From: Rufibacter ruber
GTDB lineage: Bacteria > Bacteroidota > Bacteroidia > Cytophagales > Hymenobacteraceae
NCBI RefSeq assembly: GCF_001647275.1
Contig: NZ_LRMM01000014.1
Location: 1 to 64,000 of the forward strand
DNA: 64,000 nucleotides
Direction: 5' to 3'
The notes beneath the pieces are model-generated. The model had not been told where the DNA came from and searched no databases. It saw only the letters and a list, made by a program, of their open reading frames with translations. This document shows, piece by piece, positions 18,006-26,311 of this stretch. The translations under genes and the position numbers were made by a program. The stretch's first letter is position 1; each line of letters opens with the position of its first letter.

Positions 18006-18896
18006 ATGGCAGAACAGCCGCACAAAGCAGGGTTTGTAAGCATCATTGGGAAGCCCAACGTGGGCAAGTCTACCCTAATGAACGTGATGGTGGGCGAGAA
18101 GCTCTCCATTATCACGTCTAAGGCGCAGACCACCCGCCACCGCATTATGGGTATCCTGAACAGTGACAATTTCCAGATTGTCTATTCAGACACGCCCGGC
18201 ATCATTCAGCCGCAGTACGAGCTGCACGAGTCTATGATGCGGTTTGTGCATTCGTCTCTAGAAGACGCAGATGTCATTCTCTTTGTGACCGATATTTATG
18301 AGAAGCATGATGAGAGCGAGGTGGTAGAGCGCCTGCGCAAGGCAAAAGCCCCCATTCTGCTGCTCATCAACAAGATTGACCAGGCCACCCAGGAAGACGT
18401 AGTAGCCAAAATTGCCTACTGGAAAGAGCAGCTGCCCGCGCAGGAGTACCTGCCCATTTCGGCGCTGCACAGCCAGGGCACGCCCGGCGTCTTCCAGAAG
18501 ATTCTGGACCTGCTGCCGGAGCACCCGCCCTATTACCCCAAAGATGAACTAACTGACAAACCGGAGCGTTTCTTTGCCGCCGAAATGATACGGGAGAAGA
18601 TTTTTCTGAACTACAAGAAAGAGATTCCTTACAGCTGTGAGGTAGTGATTGAAGAGTTCAAAGAAGACGAAGACATCATTAGAATGCGCGCTGAGATCAG
18701 CGTGGAGCGCAAAAGCCAGAAAGGCATTGTGATAGGCAACAAAGGCGAGGCCCTGAAGAAAGTAGGCACGCAGGCCCGCCTGGACATGGAGGAGTTCTTC
18801 CAGAAGAAAGTGTTCCTGGACCTGTACGTGCGCGTGAACGAAAACTGGCGCGCAGACAAGCGCCTGCTGGACAGGTTTGGGTATAACAGCATATAG
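18006..18896 (+). CDS. era: GTPase Era
   Basis: 296 aa. N-terminal GTPase domain: G1 GKPNVGKS, G2 region around SKAQTTRHR, G3 DTPG, G4 NKID, G5 ISAL; C-terminal KH domain carrying IGNKGEALKKVGTQAR (about residues 243-258). Era binds 16S rRNA near its 3' end and assists 30S maturation. Followed by der, separated by an inverted-repeat scar. Confidence 0.96.
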   Translation: MAEQPHKAGFVSIIGKPNVGKSTLMNVMVGEKLSIITSKAQTTRHRIMGILNSDNFQIVYSDTPGIIQPQYELHESMMRFVHSSLEDADVILFVTDIYEKHDESEVVERLRKAKAPILLLINKIDQATQEDVVAKIAYWKEQLPAQEYLPISALHSQGTPGVFQKILDLLPEHPPYYPKDELTDKPERFFAAEMIREKIFLNYKKEIPYSCEVVIEEFKEDEDIIRMRAEISVERKSQKGIVIGNKGEALKKVGTQARLDMEEFFQKKVFLDLYVRVNENWRADKRLLDRFGYNSI

Positions 18897-18981
18897 TTGT
18901 TAGTTATTCGTTACTAGTTGTTGGTTTAAAGAGCATACTTCTTCAGATTCTAACAACGAACAACTAAAAACTAGCAACCAC
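18896..18981. repeat. Low-complexity inverted repeat between era and der, no gene inside
   Basis: Left GTTGTTAGTTATTCGTTACT and right CTAACAACGAACAACTAAAA plus ACTAGCAACC form an imperfect inverted pair; only about 25 bp separate them. This style of AGTTGTTCG-like repeat resembles the arms around four-helix-bundle genes, but here there is no gene. Overlaps the era stop codon. Confidence 0.6.
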
Positions 18982-19028
18982 AAAAAGTCCCTAGCGGCGC
19001 CACGGCGGCGATACCGCAGGTTTAACCC

Positions 19029-19068
19029 GCGTTTTGGGAGCGATTCCCGAAAAGGAGCCTCAAAACGC
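19029..19068. repeat. Dispersed palindrome, copy 13 (diverged)
   Basis: GCGTTTTGGGAGC and GCCTCAAAACGC arms, weakly matched in the centre, 15 bp before der. Confidence 0.65.
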
Positions 19069-19082
19069 ACATTTCAGTAGAT

Positions 19083-20396
19083 ATGGCACAAAATACAATC
19101 GCCATTGTAGGACGCCCCAATGTGGGCAAATCAACCCTGTTTAACCGCCTGGTAGGTGAACGCAAAGCCATCATGGACAATGAGAGCGGCGTTACCCGTG
19201 ACCGCCATTACGGGCACGGCAACTGGGTGGGCAAATACTTCACTGTAATTGACACCGGCGGCTATGTGCGCGGGTCTGATGATATCTTTGAAGAGGAGAT
19301 CCGGAAACAAGTAGAGTTGGCTATCAAAGAGGCAGATGTGATTCTGTTCATGGTAGACGTGGAGATGGGTGTTACAGGGCTTGACCAGGAGTTTGCTGAT
19401 GTCTTGCGCCGCACAGACAAGCCTATTTATCTGGTCGCCAACAAGGCAGATACCCACGCCCGCGGGCACTTGGCCGGGGAGTTTTATGCGCTGGGTTTTG
19501 ACAGCGAGATTTTCCCAATCTCCAGCCAGAACGGCTCCGGTACCGGTGAACTGCTAGATGCCGTAGTGGCGCACTTCCCGGAGGAGGGGATTGAGAACCC
19601 AGAGGCCGGTATTCCGCGCATAGCGGTGGTGGGCAGACCCAACGTGGGCAAGTCCTCGTTTGTGAATCTGTTGCTGGGCGAGGAGCGAAACATTGTGACT
19701 GATATTGCCGGTACCACCCGTGATTCTATCCACTCGCACTACAACGCCTTTGGGCAGGAGTTCATAATTGTAGACACCGCCGGGCTCCGGAGAAAAAGCA
19801 AGGTGCATGAAGACATTGAATTCTACTCTGTCTTACGCTCTATCAGGGCGCTGGAGGAAAGCAATGTGGTGATTGTGATGCTGGATGCCACCCGCGGCAT
19901 TGAGGCCCAAGACATGAATATCATTGGCTTGGCAGATAAAAACCGCAAGGGTCTGGTGATTCTGGTGAACAAATGGGACCTGGTGGAGAAGGAAACCAAC
20001 ACCATGCGGGATCTGGAGAACCATATCAGGGAGCGTATTGCACCCATTTCTTATCCGCCTATTGTGTTCATCTCAGTGCTCACTAAGCAGCGTGTGCACA
20101 AGGCTATAGAAACGGCTATACAAGTGTATGAGAACCGCTCCATAAAGATCCCTACTTCTAAATTGAATGAGGTGATGCTGAAAGAGATTGAGCGGTATCC
20201 GCCGCCGTCTATTAAAGACAAATACGTGAAAATAAAATACGTTACCCAGTTGCCCACTCATACGCCTACATTCGCGTTTTTCTGTAATTTGCCGCAGTAC
20301 ATAAAAGAGTCTTACACCAGGTTTTTAGAGAATAGGTTGCGGGAGCATTTTGGTTTTGAAGGTGTGCCTGTTAACTTAGTGTTCAGAAAAAAATAA
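19083..20396 (+). CDS. der: Double-GTPase ribosome assembly factor Der (EngA)
   Basis: 437 aa with two successive GTPase domains: first [12 protein letters not shown] with DTGG and NKAD, second [12 protein letters not shown] with DTAGLRRK and NKWD (about residues 180-290), then a KH-like C-terminal domain. Acts in 50S subunit assembly. The next gene, a small lipoprotein, starts 61 bp downstream and may be cotranscribed. Confidence 0.96.
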   Translation: MAQNTIAIVGRPNVGKSTLFNRLVGERKAIMDNESGVTRDRHYGHGNWVGKYFTVIDTGGYVRGSDDIFEEEIRKQVELAIKEADVILFMVDVEMGVTGLDQEFADVLRRTDKPIYLVANKADTHARGHLAGEFYALGFDSEIFPISSQNGSGTGELLDAVVAHFPEEGIENPEAGIPRIAVVGRPNVGKSSFVNLLLGEERNIVTDIAGTTRDSIHSHYNAFGQEFIIVDTAGLRRKSKVHEDIEFYSVLRSIRALEESNVVIVMLDATRGIEAQDMNIIGLADKNRKGLVILVNKWDLVEKETNTMRDLENHIRERIAPISYPPIVFISVLTKQRVHKAIETAIQVYENRSIKIPTSKLNEVMLKEIERYPPPSIKDKYVKIKYVTQLPTHTPTFAFFCNLPQYIKESYTRFLENRLREHFGFEGVPVNLVFRKK

Positions 20397-20457
20397 TTTG
20401 GAGAACTGGGAACAGAAAATGCCTCCAAAGCCCTTACCACCCTTTACCCTTTTCACC

Positions 20458-20670
20458 ATGAGGAATGCATTGTATCTATTGGCTGTAGCAGGTTTGTCTA
20501 TTTTTAGCGGGTGTGACTCAAAGAAAGCAGAAGAAACCAAGGTGCCTGCCATTGAAGATGCCACCAGTGCCACAGATATTGCTGAAACAACTGCCTCACC
20601 TATTGATACCGCAAGAGTACTGCCAGATTCAGCGGCCGTTGACACGGTCTCAGCTGGGGCTGTTCAGTAG
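20458..20670 (+). CDS. Small lipoprotein, unknown function (1 of 3)
   Basis: 70 aa from ATG 20458; the longer frame from 20398 adds an unlikely proline-rich leader. Signal peptide LYLLAVAGLSIFSGC with lipobox FSGC gives a mature chain rich in Ala, Thr, Asp and Glu with no domain recognised. Followed by a terminator, so it is likely the end of the der transcript. Confidence 0.7.
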   Translation: MRNALYLLAVAGLSIFSGCDSKKAEETKVPAIEDATSATDIAETTASPIDTARVLPDSAAVDTVSAGAVQ

Positions 20671-20687
20671 AAGTCATAGTTACCTTT

Positions 20688-20730
20688 AAAACGTGCCTGC
20701 TCCTTACCCAAGGGGCGGGCACGTTTTGTT
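20688..20730 (+). terminator. Intrinsic terminator after the first small lipoprotein
   Basis: Hairpin AAAACGTGCCTGC / GGCGGGCACGTTTT followed by GTTTT. Confidence 0.8.
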
Positions 20731-20901
20731 TTATGCCAAGAATCTGATCAGAAAGATCTTATATCTGCCATTAAAAATATATCTATTCAGCCATACGTGC
20801 GTACAATAGCCTAAATGCTTAAAAAGCTATCCCGCCAGCCAGAGGCTGAGAGGCCAAGCTGGGGAGAACATGAACTTACGCGCACTGAACAAAATAAAAC
20901 T

Positions 20902-21114
20902 ATGAAAAAGATATTTTTTGGAGCCGCCATGGTGATGAGTGCAGCAGCGCTCTCCTTCTGTGACTCTAAAACAGAGAACCACATGGAGGACCAGGCGGAG
21001 AGAACAGAGCTGCATGCCGAGATGGCCGGTGATACGGCTCTTGCCCAGCAAGCCCGGGCAGTGAAAGACAGCATTGACAAGGTAGACCCAGAAAACCCGG
21101 AAGACCAAAAATAG
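20902..21114 (+). CDS. Small exported protein, unknown function (2 of 3)
   Basis: 70 aa from ATG 20902. Hydrophobic signal FFGAAMVMSAAALSF then Cys; the residues before Cys do not make a canonical lipobox, so lipidation is uncertain. Mature part is highly charged (HMEDQAERTELHAEMAGD). The 20 bases around its start are nearly identical to those before the next gene (AAAATAAAACTATGAAAAAG), pointing to a duplicated leader. Confidence 0.68.
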   Translation: MKKIFFGAAMVMSAAALSFCDSKTENHMEDQAERTELHAEMAGDTALAQQARAVKDSIDKVDPENPEDQK

Positions 21115-21162
21115 CAAGCCGTTCTGGCTAAACATGCTTGTACAACCATACAAAATAAAACT

Positions 21163-21351
21163 ATGAAAAAGACATTGTTTACACTGGCGCTGGCGGCAGG
21201 TATGATGACCTTTAACGCGTGTGGCAACAGCCAGGAAGAGCGCACTGAAGACAACATGGAAGAAGTAGAAGACGCCGCTGAAGAAGCCGGTGACGAGGTG
21301 GAAGACGGCGCAGAAGAAGTGAAGGATGAAGTAGATGATAATGATGCTTAA
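21163..21351 (+). CDS. Small, very acidic lipoprotein (3 of 3)
   Basis: 62 aa. Signal peptide with lipobox FNAC around residue 20; the mature chain is almost entirely Glu, Asp, Ala, Gly, Val (EEVEDAAEEAGDEVEDGAEE), a helical acidic pattern. No domain recognised. Its transcript ends in a 68-bp perfect palindrome directly after the stop codon. Likely cotranscribed with the preceding small gene (48 bp apart). Confidence 0.7.
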   Translation: MKKTLFTLALAAGMMTFNACGNSQEERTEDNMEEVEDAAEEAGDEVEDGAEEVKDEVDDNDA

Positions 21352-21354
21352 TTC

Positions 21355-21422
21355 CGGCACACTCCCTTAAAACAGAAGAGGCGGTACATGTACCGCCTCT
21401 TCTGTTTTAAGGGAGTGTGCCG
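21355..21422. terminator. 68-bp perfect palindrome, terminator core with extended arms
   Basis: 34-bp arms with no mismatch and no spacer; centre TACATGTA, inner arms AGAGGCGG / CCGCCTCT flanked by AAAACAGA / TCTGTTTT, outer arms reach CGGCACACTCCCTT. The inner part alone would work as a bidirectional terminator. Confidence 0.92.
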
Positions 21423-21731
21423 TAGTAAAGGCTCCTTTCAGGGGGTGCGGCATTGAAGCTGTTTGGGCTTTTGTTTTTTCTCAGGTGCCAGCGTCTGTTT
21501 ATGGCTTTAGAGTTTCTGTTTCTGGGGTGTTCTCTGAAGAGTAACCCTAAAACGTGGCTTTAGCCAAATACACCTCCACCAGAACAGGAGAAGGAAACGT
21601 TCTCAACAAGTTCCTTGCAAACATGATCTTCTATAGCCTGAACCGCCTTGGGCGCTGTGATGAAGTGCGGGAACCGCCTGGGCAGAGCAATTCTACCTGT
21701 TTCGTCTACTGGCCTAAGGGGCAGACCCACG
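21423..21731. other. Gene-free spacer with one degenerate palindrome
   Basis: Between the 68-bp palindrome and the convergent 189-aa gene. A weak open frame (21554-21775) overlaps the neighbouring real gene and has no recognisable composition, so it is not annotated. Confidence 0.5.
21512..21554. repeat. Dispersed palindrome, copy 14 (degenerate)
   Basis: GTTTCTGTTTCTGGGGTG and AACCCTAAAACG arms still pair in the GGGGT/ACCC part. Confidence 0.55.
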
Positions 21732-22301
21732 CTAGGCTCCCAATCTTCTCTGGATCATACTGTCTACAATGGTGAACAGCTGCGGCGGCGTTAACGTGCG
21801 CCACGGTATTTTGTCCAGGTCGCCGCCAAAGTTGATGTAATAGTCAATGTGAAACTGCTGCATTTCACTCACCACAAAATCCTGGAAACCAATGGCCGCA
21901 ATCCAGCCGTCTTCCACCTCTTCAAACCACTCCTCATAGTACGCGTCATCTGAACCGTGAAAGTTGAAGACGTTTTCCCCTACCAGAATGAAGCGGTGAA
22001 TGCCTTCCCCAATCATCAGGTCCAGCACATTGCGCTTCAAGGTCATGATGTCATTGTTGATGGTGTCATTCCACTCGCCAATGAGCTCAATGACCGCGTA
22101 GCCGTCATTGTAATCTGCGTACAGAATCTTGATGAACAGCGTCTCAGAGTCAATGTCATCCCACTGCGGATGGATGTAGTAGCCGTAAATGGTGTGCGTG
22201 TACTCAGACTCGTTGTTTTCTGCGCCGTAGAGCGGCGAGCGCTCATCTTCTGAGGCTGAATACGCTTCTATCCAGTTATAAAAAGGTTCAATGGTGTGCA
22301 T
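21732..22301 (-). CDS. Conserved-type protein of unknown function
   Basis: 189 aa, soluble, strongly acidic and rich in Tyr and Trp (YNWIEAYSASEDERSPLYG, ILYADYNDGYAVIELIGEWND). No signal peptide or membrane segment, no known motif. Middle segment MTLKRNVLDLMIGEGIHRFILVGENVFNFHGSDDAYYEEW looks like a helix-strand alternation of a compact domain. Monocistronic; a terminator for the murQ side lies upstream of it. Confidence 0.78.
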   Translation of the reverse strand: MHTIEPFYNWIEAYSASEDERSPLYGAENNESEYTHTIYGYYIHPQWDDIDSETLFIKILYADYNDGYAVIELIGEWNDTINNDIMTLKRNVLDLMIGEGIHRFILVGENVFNFHGSDDAYYEEWFEEVEDGWIAAIGFQDFVVSEMQQFHIDYYINFGGDLDKIPWRTLTPPQLFTIVDSMIQRRLGA

Positions 22302-22367
22302 AGCGTAAAAATAAAGGCTGCAGGAATGGCTAACGCAGAAACAGGGGTTAGGGATGAGCGAATGGCA

Positions 22368-22400
22368 TAAAAAAAAGATTCGCCGGTTACGGCGAATCTT
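22368..22400 (-). terminator. Terminator of the murQ operon
   Basis: AAGATTCGCC / GGCGAATCTT hairpin followed on the minus strand by a T8 run; lies downstream of murQ and two palindrome copies. Confidence 0.85.
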
Positions 22401-22405
22401 AGCTC

Positions 22406-22445
22406 CTGTTTTAGAGCCGTTTTCAGGAAAATAGCTCTAAAACAG
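22406..22445. repeat. Dispersed palindrome, copy 15 (TAGAGC/GCTCTA variant)
   Basis: Left TTTTAGAGCC and right AGCTCTAAAA carry matched substitutions relative to the consensus, preserving the stem. Confidence 0.85.
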
Positions 22446-22480
22446 TAAAATGACAACAGACATCACCAGGGTGCTCCCTT

Positions 22481-22526
22481 TCTGTTTTGTCTGTCTGTTT
22501 TACTGGAAAACAAGGCCAAAAACAGA
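22481..22526. repeat. Dispersed palindrome, copy 16
   Basis: Two copies lie tandemly in the murQ 3' region; in this one the core is GTCTGTCTG on the left and AAGGCC on the right, poorly matched. It ends 4 bases from the murQ stop. Confidence 0.65.
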
Positions 22527-22529
22527 AGC

Positions 22530-23336
22530 CTAGTGCTGGTGGTAAGAAGAGATGGCGGCGCGCACGCTCCCGTGCAGCTCCAGCAGTTCACGGGCTTTCT
22601 CTTCGTCAATGCTCAGCTCATCCATGATCATGCGGGTGCCGCGGTCTACCAGCTTGTGGTTGGTGAGCTGCATGTCTACCATCTTGTTGCCCTTTACACG
22701 GCCCAGCTGAATCATTACGGAGGTGGTGAGCATGTTCAGGGCCAGCTTTTGGCCAGTGCCTGCTTTCATGCGCGTGCTGCCGGTCACAAACTCAGGGCCG
22801 GTCACTACTTCTACCGGGTACTGGGCAACCTGGGCCACTTTGCTGTTGGCGTTGCAGACAATACAGCCGGTGGTGATACCGCGCTCGTTGCAGGCCTGCA
22901 GGCCGCCTATCACGTATGGGGTTCGACCGGAGGCCGCAATGCCTACCACTACGTCTTTTTCATTCACCCCAAAGGCATCCAGGTCTTTGATGGCCTGCTC
23001 AAAATCGTCTTCGGCAAACTCTACTGCCTTACGGATGGCGGTGTCACCGCCGGCCATGATGCCAATGACCATGTCAAACGGAACGCCGTACGTGGGCGGG
23101 CACTCAGAGGCGTCTACCACGCCCAGACGGCCGCTGGTGCCGGCGCCAATGTAAAAGAGACGGCCGCCTTCTTTCAGTTTGGCCACGGTGGCCTCCACCA
23201 GCTTCTCCAGCTGCGGAATGGCCTTCTCTGCCGCCAGGGGAACGGTTTTATCTTCCTGGTTGATGTTGGTGAGCAGCTCACGCACAGTCATCTTCTCCAG
23301 ATCATTGTAGTGTGAGGCGGTTTCTGTGGTACTCAT
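22530..23336 (-). CDS. murQ: N-acetylmuramic acid 6-phosphate etherase
   Basis: 268 aa, SIS-fold enzyme that cleaves the lactyl ether of MurNAc-6-phosphate to give GlcNAc-6-phosphate and lactate in cell-wall recycling. GAGTSGRLGVVDASECPPTYG (about residues 63-84) is the sugar-phosphate/active-site stretch with the catalytic Glu; the C-terminal lid has LTNHKLVDRGTRM. It overlaps by 4 bp the upstream sugar-kinase gene (ATGA type), so the two are translationally coupled. Confidence 0.95.
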   Translation of the reverse strand: MSTTETASHYNDLEKMTVRELLTNINQEDKTVPLAAEKAIPQLEKLVEATVAKLKEGGRLFYIGAGTSGRLGVVDASECPPTYGVPFDMVIGIMAGGDTAIRKAVEFAEDDFEQAIKDLDAFGVNEKDVVVGIAASGRTPYVIGGLQACNERGITTGCIVCNANSKVAQVAQYPVEVVTGPEFVTGSTRMKAGTGQKLALNMLTTSVMIQLGRVKGNKMVDMQLTNHKLVDRGTRMIMDELSIDEEKARELLELHGSVRAAISSYHQH

Positions 23337-24184
23337 ACAGTGATTTTTTGCTGGTGGTACAGGCTTAGGCCTGCAATAGGACTTTCAAGAATGTTCTTTA
23401 CGTTGATGTGGTATTGTTGGGCTACGGTGCGCAGGATATCACTAAAGTAAAATGCAATGGAACCTACAAAGTGGGTGCCTCGCTGCTGGTAGTCTGGGTA
23501 TTTAGTGACGGTCTTCTCAAAGAAGTCTGCAAAGCACTTGAAGATCATCTGGTAGAGGTACGGGTGGTTGCGGTGGTCATGCATGAACTTGGCAAAACCC
23601 GCCATGTACCGGTTAGGGTAAGGCTTGCGGTACACCTGGTCAATGATCTCGTCACGGCCTACCTGGTAGCGCTCAAAAAAGGCCTGGTGCAGATCCTGGG
23701 GCAATTCCAGGTTAAGATATGCCTGAACAAGCAGTTTGCCCATGTAGCCCCCGCTGCCTTCATCACCCAGAATGAACCCCAGGTTGGGCATGCTTTCCAC
23801 TATTTTCTCGCCGTCATAGTGGCAGGAGTTGGAGCCGGTGCCTAAAATGCAGGCAATACCTTCTTCATGGCCACACAAAGCCCGGGCGGCGGCCTCCAGG
23901 TCATGGTGCACTGACACGTCACTACTGGGGAACAGCGCTCTCAAGGCCGAGGCAACTACCTCCTGTTTGTCTTTGGCGCTGCAACCCGCCCCGTAGAAGT
24001 AAATTTCCTCGGGCATGTGTTGGGGCAACTGCGGCAGCAGGCTCTCCTGCAGGCTTTGGGTAATTTCAGCGCTTTCCTGATAGTAAGGGTTGATCCCTAT
24101 GGTATGGGCTTGGGCCACTTCACCTTCAGCGGTTAACAAACGCCAGGAAGTTTTGGTAGAGCCGCTATCGGCGATGAGAATCAT
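23333..24184 (-). CDS. BadF/BadG-type N-acetylhexosamine kinase
   Basis: 283 aa, actin-fold kinase: phosphate-1 motif ADSGSTKTSW at the N-terminus, an adenosine-type GTGSNSCHY around residue 117, followed by GDEGSGGYMG. Closest family by motif is the GlcNAc kinase-like BadF/BadG/BcrA/BcrD ATPases. Coupled to murQ, it most likely phosphorylates GlcNAc or MurNAc to feed MurQ; I cannot separate the two substrates. No AnmK is visible. The cytochrome-b5-like gene lies 48 bp upstream on the same strand. Confidence 0.87.
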   Translation of the reverse strand: MILIADSGSTKTSWRLLTAEGEVAQAHTIGINPYYQESAEITQSLQESLLPQLPQHMPEEIYFYGAGCSAKDKQEVVASALRALFPSSDVSVHHDLEAAARALCGHEEGIACILGTGSNSCHYDGEKIVESMPNLGFILGDEGSGGYMGKLLVQAYLNLELPQDLHQAFFERYQVGRDEIIDQVYRKPYPNRYMAGFAKFMHDHRNHPYLYQMIFKCFADFFEKTVTKYPDYQQRGTHFVGSIAFYFSDILRTVAQQYHINVKNILESPIAGLSLYHQQKITV

Positions 24185-24232
24185 AAGAAGATACTAGAAG
24201 GGTAAAAAACTTAATAAGCACTCAAAGATTGG

Positions 24233-24466
24233 TTATTTTTTTAATAATCCTACCACAGAGAATTTATCAAATACATATTCTGTGTGGGGCGCATCTTTCA
24301 ACTCATCTGTGAGATCCTGGCCTGCCCAATGCTCATAATGCTGCCCGCGGCGCCACAGCCGTGATTTAGTCACGTCATATATCTCTCCCTGGTACGCTAC
24401 CCAGATCTCGTCACGGTCTTGCCCGTTGCGCAGGGCCAGTTGGGAGCGGGTGTATTCTGGGAGCAT
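24233..24466 (-). CDS. Cytochrome b5-like haem/steroid-binding protein
   Basis: 77 aa from ATG 24466. The longer frame to 24688 is not its N-terminus: it is part of a decayed upstream gene. The domain signature is EYTRSQLALRNGQDRDEIWVAYQGEIYDVTKSRLWRRGQHYEHWAGQDLT: a cytochrome-b5 fold with VAYQGEIYDVT and the GxHxxHxAGxDLT-like ligand segment, in which the first His of the usual HxxG pair appears as GQHYEHWAGQDL. Such single-domain bacterial proteins are of unknown function. Downstream is the kinase-murQ pair. Confidence 0.8.
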   Translation of the reverse strand: MLPEYTRSQLALRNGQDRDEIWVAYQGEIYDVTKSRLWRRGQHYEHWAGQDLTDELKDAPHTEYVFDKFSVVGLLKK

Positions 24467-24524
24467 TTTTAAGGAGTGAAGGAGTGAAGAAGCGAATGCC
24501 AAATTATGAGCGAATGTGTACTTA

Positions 24525-24899
24525 TTAAGTGGTGTTCTTTCCGGCTTTTGACAAAACAAGCAAAATTTCTGTGGTTTCGTGTAGTAAGGTCGCCGCAATT
24601 TTAGAAGATACGGTTTCTGACTCAGTGAATAGCTCCAGCCAAACATGGTTTCATCAGCTTCCTCTACGCCAATGCATAATATTAGCATGAAACTCTGCGC
24701 TTGACCCTGCCCGGCTGGCTGCCCTGTAATTTGCCGCCACAGAAGTGACCTAACGTAAGAGCTACCTTTTCATAATAACCGCTTCTTCAGTTCTGGGTAA
24801 TTGCTGGCTAAACTTCATGGCCTGCAATGCCAGCATCTTGGTTCTCTGCCTAAACCGCGAGACAAATTCTGCTTTCGTTAACCCCTTCAACTGCTCCAT
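24525..24899 (-). pseudogene. Decayed four-helix-bundle (TIGR02436-type) gene
   Basis: Translation from ATG 24899 gives MEQLKGLTKAEFVSRFRQRT then LPRTEEAVIMKR-stop-LLR-stop-VTSVAANYRAA and CIGVEEADETMF. With one missing T restored in the following TTTGG, this continues WLELFTESETVSSKIAATLL ... VLSKAGKNTT-stop. This matches the four-helix-bundle protein family (motifs R.RTK, LPRTEEA, TSVAANYRAA, VEEADE) over the whole length but has two in-frame stops and one frameshift. Flanks carry imperfect GAATG / CATTC-rich inverted repeats (24470-24520 and 24955-24995). Motif recall, not a database hit. Confidence 0.82.
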
Positions 24900-25013
24900 G
24901 GGTAAATCTGATTTCCCTCCAAACAAGAGCTGCCGAGAAAAATCAAATCATGGGAAATAATTTATTCTTACTCCCCATTCATTCACGCAATTGCCCCTTC
25001 AATCATTGGAAGA

Positions 25014-26162
25014 TTACATTCTGCTCTGCGTCAGAATCCACCTGTTGGGCACTTCCCCGTCGGCGGCGGTCAGGTAGTCCTGATAGCTGCAGGGAATGAT
25101 AAGGGGCGGGCGCAGACCTGAGAAATCCTCTACCTCCATCCACCATTTATCATTCTGCCGGTTTTTATAGAAAATCATCTTGTTGGGGTTGTCATGGAAA
25201 CCCACTGAGAACCGCATAAACTGGTTGCTCTGAAAGTTCAGCGGCTGCTGGCGCTGGTAATACCCTTCTATCACGTACCACACCATGGTGGCCAGCGTGG
25301 TGGCGGTGAGGTGGCGGTGGTCGTGCTCAGGCCGGTACCCGTAAAGACCAAAGGACGTTAGCTGTTCACTCTGTCCCGCATACCAGGCCAGTTGGCACGC
25401 CTCTTCACCGGTAAAGCCGAAGGGGTTTGCCTGCAGCTGGCCCGGGGCGTCTTGGTGGCGTATGGCAGAAACGTCAAAGCTTACCAGGTCAGCCTGCCTG
25501 ATCACCGGTTCTATCTCCTTTAGGTTCTGCCGTACCTGGCCAATGCGGTACAACTCAAAATGCAGCTTCTCCAGCGCCGCCAGGGTGTGGTTGTCTGTGA
25601 GGTAGGTTTGGTGGCCCAGATGGCTCAGGCTGAACAGGTAATTGGGGTCGTGCAGCAGAATGCGGTGCAGGTGGCTCTGCTCTGGGGTGGCGTCTTCGTT
25701 CTCAAGAAGGTCTAGCTGGGAGTCAAAAAGAGCCAGACTGGCGGTTTTGTGCAGATGCTCGTAGCCCAGAAACTGCCCGTAGGTGAGATCATGGGAGCCG
25801 CCCAGCAGAAGAGGCAGTTTGCCCGCATCTACCAGTATCTCTACTACTTCTTTCAGGCGCAGGTAGGTGTCTTCCAGTTCAATGCCGGGCAGCAGGTTGC
25901 CCAGGTCCATGACCAGCCAGGAGCCGGTGCCTTTCATGAGACGGTACAGCTGCTGGCGAATCAGGTTGGGTCCCTGGTAGGTGAGGTCAACCGTGCCGGT
26001 GGTGCCGCGGTACTCGGGCAGGCCTACAAGCACCACCTCGGCACTGCGCCAGTCTGGGAACGTATGAATGAACGGCGCCAGGTAGCCACCCACTGACTTG
26101 GGGTTGTCGGCAATGCCGAAGGTGTCTTCCGGCAGCGGCTCAAAGAAGATGGAAAGGTTCAT
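25014..26162 (-). CDS. Ureohydrolase-superfamily protein with altered metal ligands
   Basis: 382 aa from ATG 26162 (a TTG 15 bp upstream is the only longer option). Arginase/formimidoylglutamase fold by motif position, but signatures are changed: GGSHDLT where GGDHS is usual, FDSQLD where DAHxD is usual (His to Gln), and SFDVSAIRHQDAPG where SxDxDxxDP is usual (second Asp to Ser). Two of the six Mn ligands are therefore lost, so canonical ureohydrolase activity is doubtful. I recall similar degenerate members in other Bacteroidota, sometimes annotated as formimidoylglutamase; no hut genes lie nearby. Confidence 0.8.
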   Translation of the reverse strand: MNLSIFFEPLPEDTFGIADNPKSVGGYLAPFIHTFPDWRSAEVVLVGLPEYRGTTGTVDLTYQGPNLIRQQLYRLMKGTGSWLVMDLGNLLPGIELEDTYLRLKEVVEILVDAGKLPLLLGGSHDLTYGQFLGYEHLHKTASLALFDSQLDLLENEDATPEQSHLHRILLHDPNYLFSLSHLGHQTYLTDNHTLAALEKLHFELYRIGQVRQNLKEIEPVIRQADLVSFDVSAIRHQDAPGQLQANPFGFTGEEACQLAWYAGQSEQLTSFGLYGYRPEHDHRHLTATTLATMVWYVIEGYYQRQQPLNFQSNQFMRFSVGFHDNPNKMIFYKNRQNDKWWMEVEDFSGLRPPLIIPCSYQDYLTAADGEVPNRWILTQSRM

Positions 26163-26311
26163 GAAACGGAGGGGCAAAAATCAAATTTAGCTAAATAAAG
26201 GGCAGGGCAGGAATACTTTTTTAGGAAATCTGCGTGTAACAGGCAAAAGCGTTAAATTTTTTTTAACCAGAATTTGCATTATCTTACCCCAATAAACTAG
26301 ACAACAGCACT

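Noticed and set aside
21554-21775. 73-aa open frame as a gene
   Set aside because: No domain; overlaps the end of the real 189-aa gene on the other strand and starts inside a degenerate palindrome.
25014-26162. Histidine utilisation locus (formimidoylglutamase)
   Set aside because: No hutH, hutU or hutI nearby, and metal ligands of the enzyme are changed.
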